Below, piece by piece: positions 1-6,495 of a stretch of DNA of 8,692 nucleotides. A program made the translations under genes and the position numbers. Under the pieces are notes generated by a model. It was not told where the DNA came from. It saw nothing but the letters and a program-made list of their open reading frames with translations, and did not search any database. Each line of letters opens with the position of its first letter. Position 1 is the stretch's first letter. The DNA comes from an uncultured Clostridium sp. (lineage in GTDB: Bacteria; Bacillota; Clostridia; Clostridiales; Clostridiaceae): the NCBI GenBank assembly GCA_900540255.1, contig UQFE01000060.1:1-8692 (forward strand). Reading direction: 5' to 3'.

Positions 1-52
1 TTTTATTTTTTAAAACAATATATTGTGTATAAAAGTTTTAGTGCGACAGCCC
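1..52 (-). repeat. IS/MITE-like repeat, copy 1 (cut by window edge)
   Basis: Bases 1-43 are the reverse complement of 3464-3506 with a single mismatch (position 24, t against c). The outer end, read on the minus strand, is GGGCTGTCGCACTAAAAC, and it stops about 3 bases after the mnmA stop codon. The terminal motif resembles ends of insertion sequences and MITEs (small non-coding transposable elements) in Firmicutes; that family link is inference and no transposase is present. The other half of this copy lies before the window. The core contains the 12-bp palindrome ACAATATATTGT (15-26). The element occupies the 3' end of the mnmA operon, where a terminator would be expected, but I see no strong hairpin here. 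Confidence 0.6.
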
Positions 53-55
53 ATT

Positions 56-1141
56 TTATATTATTCCAGCAATAATTCCTCCGCCAACAACTTTGTTTCC
101 TTGGTAGAAAACAACTGATTGACCTTTTGTTATTGCTCTTTGTTTTTCTTTAAAGCTAACCTTTACCTTACCATCTTTTAAAGGTGAAATAACTGCTTCC
201 GCTGGTTTACCTGAATATCTAACCTTAGCTTCTACTGTTACTGGTTCTTCTAACTTATCAAAGGCTATAAAATTAACATCCTTAGCAACTAAATCAGTCT
301 TAAATATATCCTCTTCAGGCCCTAATACAACTTCATTAGTTCTAGGATTAATATCAGTTACAAATACAGGTCTTCCAAGAGCTATTCCTAATCCTTTTCT
401 TTGACCTATTGTATAATAAACTATTCCTTTATGCTGACCAAGTACATTTCCATTCTTATCAACAAAGTTTCCTGGAACAACTTCTAATGGTCTAGCTTCA
501 CTTATGTATCTACCATGATTATTATCTGGTATAAAGCAAATTTCTTCGCTATCCTTTTTATTATAAACTGATAATCCAATTTCCTTAGCAATTTCTCTTA
601 TTCTATCCTTTGTATATCCTCCACAAGGCATAAGAGTATGAGCTAATTGTTCTTGAGTAAAATTATATAATGCATATGTTTGATCTTTTCTATCATCATC
701 AGAACGTATTAATTGATATCTCCCATTTTCATCTTGCTCTATTTTAGCATAATGTCCAGTTGCAACATAATCTGCACCTATTCCTTGAGCTTTTCTTAAT
801 AACTCATCAAACTTTAAATGCTTATTACATGCTATACATGGATTTGGAGTTTTGCCATCAATATATTCTTGAACAAAATAATCAATAACTTTTTCTTTAA
901 AGCTATCTCTAAAGTTCATTACATAAAAAGGTATTCCAATTTTATTTGCCACTCTTCTAGCATCATCTACAGCTGAAAGTGAGCAACATCCACCTTCTCT
1001 TTCTGTATAATCCTTATCTTCTTGCCAAATTTGCATTGTAACACCAATTACATCATAACCTTGCTCTTTTAAAAGGTAAGCAGCAACGGAGCTATCAACT
1101 CCGCCACTCATACCTATAACTACTTTTTTCCTCTTTTCCAT
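56..1141 (-). CDS. mnmA: tRNA-specific 2-thiouridylase MnmA
   Basis: MnmA (TrmU) adenylates and then thiolates U34 of tRNA-Lys, -Glu and -Gln in the cytoplasm, giving the s2U half of mnm5s2U. The protein has 361 residues, a usual length. The N-terminal PP-loop GMSGGVDSS (about residues 10-18) binds ATP. Catalytic Cys105 sits in [12 protein letters not shown] and the partner Cys202 in [10 protein letters not shown], matching the Cys pair of E. coli Mnm[15 protein letters not shown] central and C-terminal beta-barrel sequences follow. A GTG codon at 1150 lies inside the SD, so the ATG at 1141 is the start. It is the last gene of the isc operon, 19 nt after iscU. IscS next door is the likely sulfur donor, directly or by relay. 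Extra cysteines occur at 52-53 (GGCC) and 102. Identification is secure. Confidence 0.97.
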   Translation of the reverse strand: MEKRKKVVIGMSGGVDSSVAAYLLKEQGYDVIGVTMQIWQEDKDYTEREGGCCSLSAVDDARRVANKIGIPFYVMNFRDSFKEKVIDYFVQEYIDGKTPNPCIACNKHLKFDELLRKAQGIGADYVATGHYAKIEQDENGRYQLIRSDDDRKDQTYALYNFTQEQLAHTLMPCGGYTKDRIREIAKEIGLSVYNKKDSEEICFIPDNNHGRYISEARPLEVVPGNFVDKNGNVLGQHKGIVYYTIGQRKGLGIALGRPVFVTDINPRTNEVVLGPEEDIFKTDLVAKDVNFIAFDKLEEPVTVEAKVRYSGKPAEAVISPLKDGKVKVSFKEKQRAITKGQSVVFYQGNKVVGGGIIAGII

Positions 1142-1149
1142 TAAAATCA

Positions 1150-1155
1150 CACCTT
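1150..1155 (-). promoter_or_regulatory. Ribosome binding site deciding mnmA start
   Basis: AAGGTG lies 8 nt before the ATG at 1141. The longer reading from GTG at 1150 would place the start codon inside this SD and leave no ribosome site upstream, so the shorter protein is preferred. Confidence 0.75.
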
Positions 1156-1160
1156 AAACT

Positions 1161-1604
1161 TTATTCGTGTCCGTGTACTGCATCATGTAATTCATCATGA
1201 TCTGTTTCTTCGAATTCCCAGCCTTCAGTGCTTAATCCAGCATTTTTTCTATAATCATTAATTGCTTTGTGTATAGCTTCTTCTGCTAACACTGAACAGT
1301 GCATTTTTACTGGTGGAAGTCCATCTAAAGCTTCAGCAACAGCCTTATTTGATAATTCCCAAGCTTCCTCTAAAGTCTTTCCTTTAATCATTTCAGTTGC
1401 CATTGATGATGAAGCAATTGCTGATCCACATCCAAATGTTTGGAACTTAACATCTTGAATAATGTTATCTTCTACCTTTAGGTAAACTCTCATTATATCT
1501 CCGCACTTAGCATTTCCAACTTCTCCAATACCGTTTGCGTCTTCTATTTCTCCTACATTTCTTGGATTTCTAAAATGGTCCATAACTTTATCTGTATATA
1601 TCAT
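1161..1604 (-). CDS. iscU: Fe-S cluster assembly scaffold IscU/NifU-like
   Basis: Scaffold on which Fe-S clusters are built from sulfur delivered by IscS. At 147 residues this is the single-domain IscU/NifU-N type. The three ligand cysteines are present: Cys34 in GNAKCGD, Cys59 in FGCGSA and Cys103 in LPPVKMHCS. Asp36, which tunes cluster stability in IscU, is also there. The LPPVK motif (HscA chaperone site in proteobacteria) is intact, although hscA and hscB are not in this cluster. The C-terminus is extended and acidic with four histidines (DHDELHDAVHGHE), which could bind metal; that is inference. SD AGGGAG is 10 nt from the ATG and sits within the end of iscS; the two genes are 2 nt apart, implying translational coupling. 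Confidence 0.95.
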   Translation of the reverse strand: MIYTDKVMDHFRNPRNVGEIEDANGIGEVGNAKCGDIMRVYLKVEDNIIQDVKFQTFGCGSAIASSSMATEMIKGKTLEEAWELSNKAVAEALDGLPPVKMHCSVLAEEAIHKAINDYRKNAGLSTEGWEFEETDHDELHDAVHGHE

Positions 1605-1606
1605 AA

Positions 1607-2791
1607 TTATTTTTCTCCCTTCTTAACAAAATCACTCCATAATGGTGACATATTTCTAATTCTTTGAATAATTCCAGGTAATACCTCTAAAACATAATCA
1701 ACATCTTCTTCTGTTGATCCATCTCCTAATGTTAATCTTAATGATCCATGAGCTAATTCATGAGGAAGTCCTATTGCTAAAAGTACATGTGATGGATCTA
1801 ATGAACCTGATGTACAAGCACTTCCACTTGAAGCACATATTCCTTCAAAATCTAAAGATAATAATATTGATTCACCTTCTATATAAGTAAATCTTACATT
1901 TACATTACCAGGTAATCTCTTATCTCCTCTTGGTCCATTTAAATAAGAATATGGAATTCTTTCTAAAATACCATCTATAAGTTTATCTCTAAGAACTGAA
2001 AGCTTCTTCATATGTCCTTCTAAATCTTCAGTTGCTAACTCTATTGCCTTACCTAATCCAACGATTGAAGCTATATTTTCTGTACCAGCTCTTCTAGCTC
2101 TTTCTTGACCTCCACCGTGAATTAAATTGTCTATTCTAACACCTTTTCTTATGTATAAAGCACCAATTCCCTTTGGCCCATATACTTTATGACCTGCTAA
2201 AGATAAAAGGTCTATATTCATTTCTTTTACATCAACTGGAACATTTCCTACTGCTTGAACTGCATCTGTATGGAATAATACTTTTCTTTCTCTACAAATT
2301 GCACCAATTTCTTTTACTGGTTGAATAGTTCCAATTTCATTATTTGCAAACATTATAGATACTAATATAGTTTTATCTGTTATTGCATTTTTTAATTCTT
2401 CTAAATCAATAAATCCTTCTTCATTAACATCTAAATAAGTTACTTCAAACCCATTTTTTTCTAAGTATTCACAAGTATGAAGAACAGCATGATGTTCTAT
2501 TTTAGTTGTTATTATATGATTTCCTTTTTTTCTATGTGCTGATGCAATACCTTTAATTGCCCAGTTATCTGACTCAGATCCACCACCTGTGAAGTAAACC
2601 TCATTCATATCACAATTTAAAGCTTTAGCAACTTGCCCTCTTGCTTTATCTATTGCCATTTTAGTTTCTCTTGATATTCCATAAAAAGATGATGGATTAC
2701 CAAACTTTTGTGTGAAATATGGCATCATTTCTTCTAAAACTTCTGGCTTTACATAAGTGGTAGCCGCATAGTCCATATATACTGTTTTCAT
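1607..2791 (-). CDS. iscS: Cysteine desulfurase IscS/NifS
   Basis: PLP-dependent enzyme that converts L-cysteine to alanine and passes persulfide sulfur to IscU and to tRNA thiolation. The 394 residues match group I desulfurases. Visible key residues: His100 (IEHHAV), Asp176 and Gln179 (HTDAVQA) around PLP, Schiff-base Lys202 (AGHKVYGPKG), the ARRAGTENI segment (about 232-240), and catalytic Cys326 in SSGSACTSGSLDPSHVL, on the long mobile loop typical of group I. The C-terminal MSPLW motif is also present. SD AGGAG is 10 nt before the ATG. It starts 3 nt after iscR and ends 2 nt before iscU. In clostridia the gene is often labelled nifS; with no nif genes here, a housekeeping Isc role is the better reading. 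Confidence 0.97.
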   Translation of the reverse strand: MKTVYMDYAATTYVKPEVLEEMMPYFTQKFGNPSSFYGISRETKMAIDKARGQVAKALNCDMNEVYFTGGGSESDNWAIKGIASAHRKKGNHIITTKIEHHAVLHTCEYLEKNGFEVTYLDVNEEGFIDLEELKNAITDKTILVSIMFANNEIGTIQPVKEIGAICRERKVLFHTDAVQAVGNVPVDVKEMNIDLLSLAGHKVYGPKGIGALYIRKGVRIDNLIHGGGQERARRAGTENIASIVGLGKAIELATEDLEGHMKKLSVLRDKLIDGILERIPYSYLNGPRGDKRLPGNVNVRFTYIEGESILLSLDFEGICASSGSACTSGSLDPSHVLLAIGLPHELAHGSLRLTLGDGSTEEDVDYVLEVLPGIIQRIRNMSPLWSDFVKKGEK

Positions 2792-2794
2792 ATA

Positions 2795-3244
2795 TTATTC
2801 ACTCCTCTGTAATGTTAACGCTTCATTTTTTTCTTTAATTTTATTGTAGTCATCTACTATATCTTGTAATGTTATGCCTTCCATAACCTCATCTATACTA
2901 CTTTTTATTTTTGTCCATAAAAGCCTAGTTGCACAACAATCTATATTATCACAAGCAACCCCTTCAATACAATCAGCAATCTCTATAGGCCCTTCAAGTA
3001 CATACATTATATCAGAAACCTTAATATCCTTTGGCTCTCTTCCTAAAATATAGCCTCCTTGAGCACCTCTTATACTATTTATAAGCTTTGCTTTCCTAAG
3101 TGGAGAAAATAACTGTTCTAAGTAATATTCAGATATTCCTTGCCTTTGTGAAATAGTTTTTATTGATAGAGGAGAATCTCCATAATGTATTGCTAATTCA
3201 ACCATGGCTTTTACTCCATATCTTCCTTTAGTTGATAATTTCAT
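2795..3244 (-). CDS. iscR: Rrf2-family Fe-S regulator IscR
   Basis: Winged-helix regulator, first gene of the operon and most likely its autoregulator, sensing Fe-S cluster supply. It has 149 residues. The N-terminal MKLSTKGRYGVKAMVELA and SIRGAQGGYIL wing are classic Rrf2. Glu43, Ser57 and Arg59, which in E. coli IscR contribute to DNA recognition, are conserved at the same positions. Cys92, Cys98 and Cys104 match the cluster ligands, but the fourth E. coli ligand, His107, is Arg here (CATRLLW), and there is an additional Cys103. SD AAGGGG precedes the ATG closely. I could not find a clear E. coli-type IscR palindrome at the promoter, so the operator remains unknown. CymR, another Rrf2 member, is less likely because it lacks the Cys set. 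Confidence 0.93.
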   Translation of the reverse strand: MKLSTKGRYGVKAMVELAIHYGDSPLSIKTISQRQGISEYYLEQLFSPLRKAKLINSIRGAQGGYILGREPKDIKVSDIMYVLEGPIEIADCIEGVACDNIDCCATRLLWTKIKSSIDEVMEGITLQDIVDDYNKIKEKNEALTLQRSE

Positions 3245-3289
3245 TTTCTCACCCCTTATTCAGACCTTTTTGCTCTACTTTATATTTAT

Positions 3290-3318
3290 ATCATACTAAC
3301 TTACTCTGCTTTTGTCAA
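3290..3318 (-). promoter_or_regulatory. Sigma-A promoter of the isc operon
   Basis: On the minus strand, a perfect -35 TTGACA (3313-3318) is followed by a 17-bp spacer and -10 TATGAT (3290-3295). Transcription should start near 3283, giving a leader of only about 40 nt before iscR, too short for a typical riboswitch or T-box. Repression by IscR would therefore act by DNA binding at or near this promoter (inference). Confidence 0.85.
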
Positions 3319-3374
3319 CACTGAAATTATCTTACATTGCAAATTAAATTCAATTTATTTATGTAAACTTTTAG

Positions 3375-3388
3375 CACAATTTATTGTG
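3375..3388. other. Small inverted repeat upstream of isc promoter
   Basis: CACAATTTATTGTG has two perfect 6-bp arms around TT and lies about 57 bp upstream of the isc -35 box. It could be an operator, but an AT-rich region makes short palindromes by chance. No protein can be assigned. Confidence 0.25.
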
Positions 3389-3402
3389 AACTACTTTACT
3401 TT

Positions 3403-3430
3403 ATAAAAGCTATGAAATAAAAGCTATGAA
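3403..3430. repeat. 14-bp perfect tandem duplication
   Basis: ATAAAAGCTATGAA occurs twice in direct succession without a mismatch (3403-3416 and 3417-3430), in the spacer between the isc promoter and repeat copy 2. It looks like a slippage product; no function is evident. Confidence 0.8.
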
Positions 3431-3454
3431 TCTTTTAATAAATATAATGAATAG

Positions 3455-3540
3455 ATGCTACCACACTAAAACTTTTATACACGATATATTGTTTTAAAAA
3501 ATAAAAATTAACAAAATATACTGGTTAATGCGACATTCCC
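3455..3540 (+). repeat. IS/MITE-like repeat, copy 2 (about 86 bp)
   Basis: Bases 3464-3506 match the reverse complement of 1-43 at 42 of 43 positions. This copy shows both ends. The right end TTAATGCGACATTCCC resembles the outer end of copy 1 (TTAGTGCGACAGCCC on the plus strand), so the element has inverted ends. The left end (ATGCTACCACACTAAAAC) is strongly diverged from the copy 1 end by several substitutions. No clear target-site duplication borders it and it has no coding capacity. A degenerate MITE or a remnant of an insertion sequence is the likely identity; the family cannot be named from sequence alone. It sits between the desulfidase gene and the isc promoter, in opposite orientation to copy 1. 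Confidence 0.65.
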
Positions 3541-3542
3541 AG
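3496..3542 (-). terminator. Possible terminator of the desulfidase gene
   Basis: On the minus strand, 37 nt after the desulfidase stop codon, CTGG pairs with CCAG (3521-3542) and AATG with CATT inside, separated by a small internal loop, with TCG at the tip. A T-rich tract follows (3520-3496). The stem is modest, and it is formed by the end of repeat copy 2, so the element may have been co-opted as a terminator (inference). Confidence 0.4.
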
Positions 3543-3579
3543 TAATCCCATATCTTTATATAATACTAAAATTTATTAA

Positions 3580-4857
3580 TTACCCCTCAAGCATTATTTC
3601 TAATATTTCTTTATCAGTTTCCTTCATTCCTTCTTTTCCAAGTCTTCCTACTGCAGTTATTGTTTTTTCAATATTTTCTTTTAATATTCCTGTATTTGCT
3701 ACATAACTTTTATCTTCCATAGCAAGATAATGCGCCATCATACCAGCATCAACGCTTGTTGCAATTTTAGCTGCACAAGATGCCTTTGCTCCATCACAAA
3801 CTATCCCTGAAATATTTGCTAATGTATTTGTAACTGTTTTATTTATTTGCTCTAATGTACCACCTTCTAAATATGTAATTGCAGCTCCACTAGCACATCC
3901 TGCACTTACAGCCCCACAAAATGCTGAAAGCCTTCCTATTCCTGTTTTTTGGTGTATAGTAATTAAATTTGAAAAAACTAATCCTCTATATAATTCTTCT
4001 TCTGTTAATCCTTTTTCCTTTGCATATATTATTACTGGAATAGAAGTTGCCATACCTTGATTTCCACTTCCTGAATTCGTCATAACAGGTAATGAGCATC
4101 CACTCATTCTAGCTTCTGAAGCAGCTGCAGCATAAACCTTTAACTTAGTAATAATTGAATTTGGATAACACTTCATAAGCATTTTGCCTATCCCTACTCC
4201 ATACTCTCCATTTAATCCTTCTTTTGCAATTGCTATGTTATAATTTATTTGCATGTCTAACAATTCTTTAATATGTTTTATATCCACAGTATTTGCAAAT
4301 TCAAATATATCATTAACATTTAATATACTTCTATCAATAAATACCCCTAAATATTTACTTGGGTCTTCATTTCCTTCAAATAATACTTCCCCATTTTTAA
4401 TTACCTTAGATATATTATTGTGAGCATATTTTATTTCTACTAATGCACTTTCATTTCCATTGTATACTTCCATTACTATATGTAATTGAATATCACTTTC
4501 TAATCTTTCAACAAAACAATATTCTTCATTCATAAGCTTATTTGCTTCTTTTATATGTTCTTCTTTTACCTCATTAATAACTTCAAGTTCCTTACTTGAA
4601 TCACCTGCTAAAACACCAATAATTGAACTAGCCTTAATTCCAACTAAATCTCCTGTATTAGGAACTGTTACACACATTGCATTTTTTATTATATTTCCAC
4701 TACATTTTGCTATAACCTTTTCTGGCATTTTCCCTAATACTTCTCTTGCTTTTGCAGCTGCATATGCAATTGCAATTGGTTCTGTGCATCCCATTGCAGG
4801 CACTAATTCTTCTTTTAAAATTTGTAAATAATCACTATACTTCTTTTGTTCCATCAT
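3580..4857 (-). CDS. L-cysteine desulfidase-like Fe-S enzyme (UPF0597, CyuA/YhaM type)
   Basis: Members of this family (MJ1025, CyuA/YhaM of E. coli) break L-cysteine into pyruvate, ammonia and sulfide using a 4Fe-4S cluster; the fold is related to the L-serine dehydratase alpha subunit. Full length, 425 residues from the chosen start. Seen: GCTEP near the N-terminus (Cys24), SGNIIKNAMCVTVPNTG (about 53-69), the glycine-rich NSGSGNQG (about 261-268), and cysteine pairs FCGAVSAGC (314, 321) and VCDGAKASC (354, 361), which supply the conserved cluster cysteines. An ATG at 4869 overlaps the SD GGGGG, so the start is the ATG at 4857 or the next one at 4854. It begins 104 nt after rarA and is followed by repeat copy 2 and the isc operon. 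Substrate is inferred from family; serine cannot be excluded. A separate cysteine transporter gene is not visible. Confidence 0.85.
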   Translation of the reverse strand: MMEQKKYSDYLQILKEELVPAMGCTEPIAIAYAAAKAREVLGKMPEKVIAKCSGNIIKNAMCVTVPNTGDLVGIKASSIIGVLAGDSSKELEVINEVKEEHIKEANKLMNEEYCFVERLESDIQLHIVMEVYNGNESALVEIKYAHNNISKVIKNGEVLFEGNEDPSKYLGVFIDRSILNVNDIFEFANTVDIKHIKELLDMQINYNIAIAKEGLNGEYGVGIGKMLMKCYPNSIITKLKVYAAAASEARMSGCSLPVMTNSGSGNQGMATSIPVIIYAKEKGLTEEELYRGLVFSNLITIHQKTGIGRLSAFCGAVSAGCASGAAITYLEGGTLEQINKTVTNTLANISGIVCDGAKASCAAKIATSVDAGMMAHYLAMEDKSYVANTGILKENIEKTITAVGRLGKEGMKETDKEILEIMLEG

Positions 4858-4862
4858 TTGTT

Positions 4863-4867
4863 CCCCC
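4863..4867 (-). promoter_or_regulatory. Ribosome binding site deciding desulfidase start
   Basis: GGGGG lies 5 nt before ATG 4857 and 8 nt before ATG 4854. The upstream ATG at 4869 overlaps this run and has only AT-rich sequence before it, so it is unlikely to be used. Confidence 0.55.
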
Positions 4868-4961
4868 ATTTAATTATTAAATTATTATTTATAAATATAA
4901 AAATGTAAAATTCTCTCAATTTATTGTTAACTATTTTATTACCTTTTCATATTATTGATTA

Positions 4962-6227
4962 TTATTTTTTAATCTTATCCCAATAATCTTTTATAGCTTT
5001 TTCAAATTTATTATCACCATATTGATAATAAATTTTGTTATTAATATTTTGTGGTAAATACTGTTGTTTCACATAATGATTTGGATAATTATGTGGATAT
5101 TTATATTCAACTCCCCTACCCATTTTACAAGCTCCACTATAATGTGCATCTTTTAAATGATTAGGTATATCCCCTATAGACATATTTTCTAAATCATTTA
5201 ATGCTGCATCTATTGCCAAACATGCTGAATTTGATTTTGGACTTGTTGCTAAAAGTATTGTAGCTTCTGCAAGAGGAATTCTTGCTTCTGGAAATCCTAA
5301 CTCTCTAGCAGAATCAACTAATGATTTTACAATCATACTAACTTGTGGATAAGCAAGCCCTATATCCTCTGCAGCAATTACCTGTAATCTTCTACATATA
5401 GAAATTAAATCCCCAGCTTTAATAAGCCTTGCTAAATAATGAATTGCAGCATCAGCATCGCTACCACGAATTGATTTCTGAAATGCACTAAGTATATCAT
5501 AATGTGCATCACCATCATTATCATATGCAATTACCTTACTTTGAGTTGAATCTTTTACAGTTTCTAAATCAATTACTACAACTTTATCACTATTAGGTTT
5601 AGTTGAATTTAAAGCTACTTCTAATCCATTAATAGCTTTTCTTACATCTCCATTACAATATGCACATAAATAATTTATTGCTTCAGGCTCAACTTGCAAT
5701 TTTATTTCATTATATCCTTTACTTTTAATTTCAATTGCCCTATTTAAAGCTTTTTTTATATCATTTTCTTCAACTGGCTTAAATTCAAAAATAGTTGATC
5801 TTGAAAGTAACGCTTTAAATATATAAAAATATGGATTTTCTGTTGTTGATGCAATTAAAGTTATTCTACCATCTTCTATGTATTCTAATAATGATTGCTG
5901 TTGTTTTTTATTAAAATTTTGAATCTCATCTAAATAAAGAACTACACCATTAACACCTAAAAATGTATCTAATTCCTTTGTTATTTCTTGAATATCTTTT
6001 AATGAGGCATTAGTTGCATTAAGTTTATAAAATATTTTTCCTGCCTTTTCTGCAATTATATTAGCTACTGTAGTTTTTCCTACCCCTGGAGGGCCATAAA
6101 ATATCATATTTGAAATTCGTCCACTTTTTACTATTCTATCTAAAATTTTATTTTCTCCTAATATATGCTCCTGACCAAAAACTTCACTTAATTGTTTAGG
6201 CCTTATTAAATCCGCTAATGGCTTCAT
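4962..6227 (-). CDS. rarA: Replication-associated AAA+ ATPase RarA (MgsA)
   Basis: RarA/MgsA, related to eukaryotic WRNIP1, acts at stalled replication forks and in recombination. At 421 residues it has the family's usual length. Order: MKPLADLIRP N-terminus; Walker A GPPGVGKT (45-52); Walker B VLYLDEIQ (97-103, Asp100, Glu101); sensor 1 STTENP (127-132); arginine finger in LLSRS (Arg143); sensor 2 GDVRKA (193-198); then the MgsA C-terminal tetramerisation region with RGSDADAAIHYLARLIKAGD (about 254-273) and HYVKQQYLP near the end. SD GAGGTG is well placed before the ATG. RuvB and clamp-loader subunits share the AAA+ core but not this C-terminus. It has its own probable promoter and is separated from the CAP gene by a terminator. 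No key residue is missing. Confidence 0.95.
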   Translation of the reverse strand: MKPLADLIRPKQLSEVFGQEHILGENKILDRIVKSGRISNMIFYGPPGVGKTTVANIIAEKAGKIFYKLNATNASLKDIQEITKELDTFLGVNGVVLYLDEIQNFNKKQQQSLLEYIEDGRITLIASTTENPYFYIFKALLSRSTIFEFKPVEENDIKKALNRAIEIKSKGYNEIKLQVEPEAINYLCAYCNGDVRKAINGLEVALNSTKPNSDKVVVIDLETVKDSTQSKVIAYDNDGDAHYDILSAFQKSIRGSDADAAIHYLARLIKAGDLISICRRLQVIAAEDIGLAYPQVSMIVKSLVDSARELGFPEARIPLAEATILLATSPKSNSACLAIDAALNDLENMSIGDIPNHLKDAHYSGACKMGRGVEYKYPHNYPNHYVKQQYLPQNINNKIYYQYGDNKFEKAIKDYWDKIKK

Positions 6228-6258
6228 CTTTTCACCTCAAAATAACTGTTTTATCTAA

Positions 6259-6267
6259 AGTATAACA
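6259..6267 (-). promoter_or_regulatory. Probable rarA promoter (extended -10)
   Basis: The minus strand reads TGTTATACT, an extended -10 (TGnTATACT), about 32 nt before the rarA ATG. No good -35 box is visible at 16-18 bp, which extended -10 promoters tolerate. The surrounding DNA is extremely AT-rich, so chance matches are common. Confidence 0.45.
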
Positions 6268-6382
6268 TAATATTATAATTGTAATAAATTTTATTTTTCT
6301 TTTTAATATACTTTCTACTTTTTTATTTAATTTTAAACTTATCTTTGCTTTATATAAAATAAATTATTATAAATTTTTCTAA

Positions 6383-6456
6383 TAAATAAAAAAGCCTGTC
6401 CATATTTAAAATGTAAAATTATTCTGTAGTATACATTTTATTATGAACAAGCTTTT
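6383..6456 (-). terminator. Long hairpin terminator after the CAP gene
   Basis: Beginning 39 nt past the CAP stop codon, the minus-strand transcript folds into a 15-bp outer stem (arms 6442-6456 and 6390-6404) and a 9-bp inner stem TAAAATGTA/TACATTTTA (6432-6440, 6407-6415), with a 1x2 internal loop and a 16-nt tip. Two outer positions are U-G wobbles in minus-strand RNA but would be C-A mismatches in plus-strand RNA, which shows the transcribed strand. A U-rich tract (TTTTTTATTTATT) follows. It separates the CAP gene from rarA. Confidence 0.8.
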
Positions 6457-6495
6457 ATTCAATATATATATTTATTTATGTTTTAAGAAAATTTA

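Noticed and set aside
1267..1458. Plus-strand open frame of 63 codons
   Set aside because: It lies fully inside iscU on the opposite strand, has no SD and no recognisable domain; it is a shadow of the real gene.
3245..3300. Riboswitch or T-box in the iscR leader
   Set aside because: The predicted leader is about 40 nt, without a recognisable aptamer or T-box sequence.
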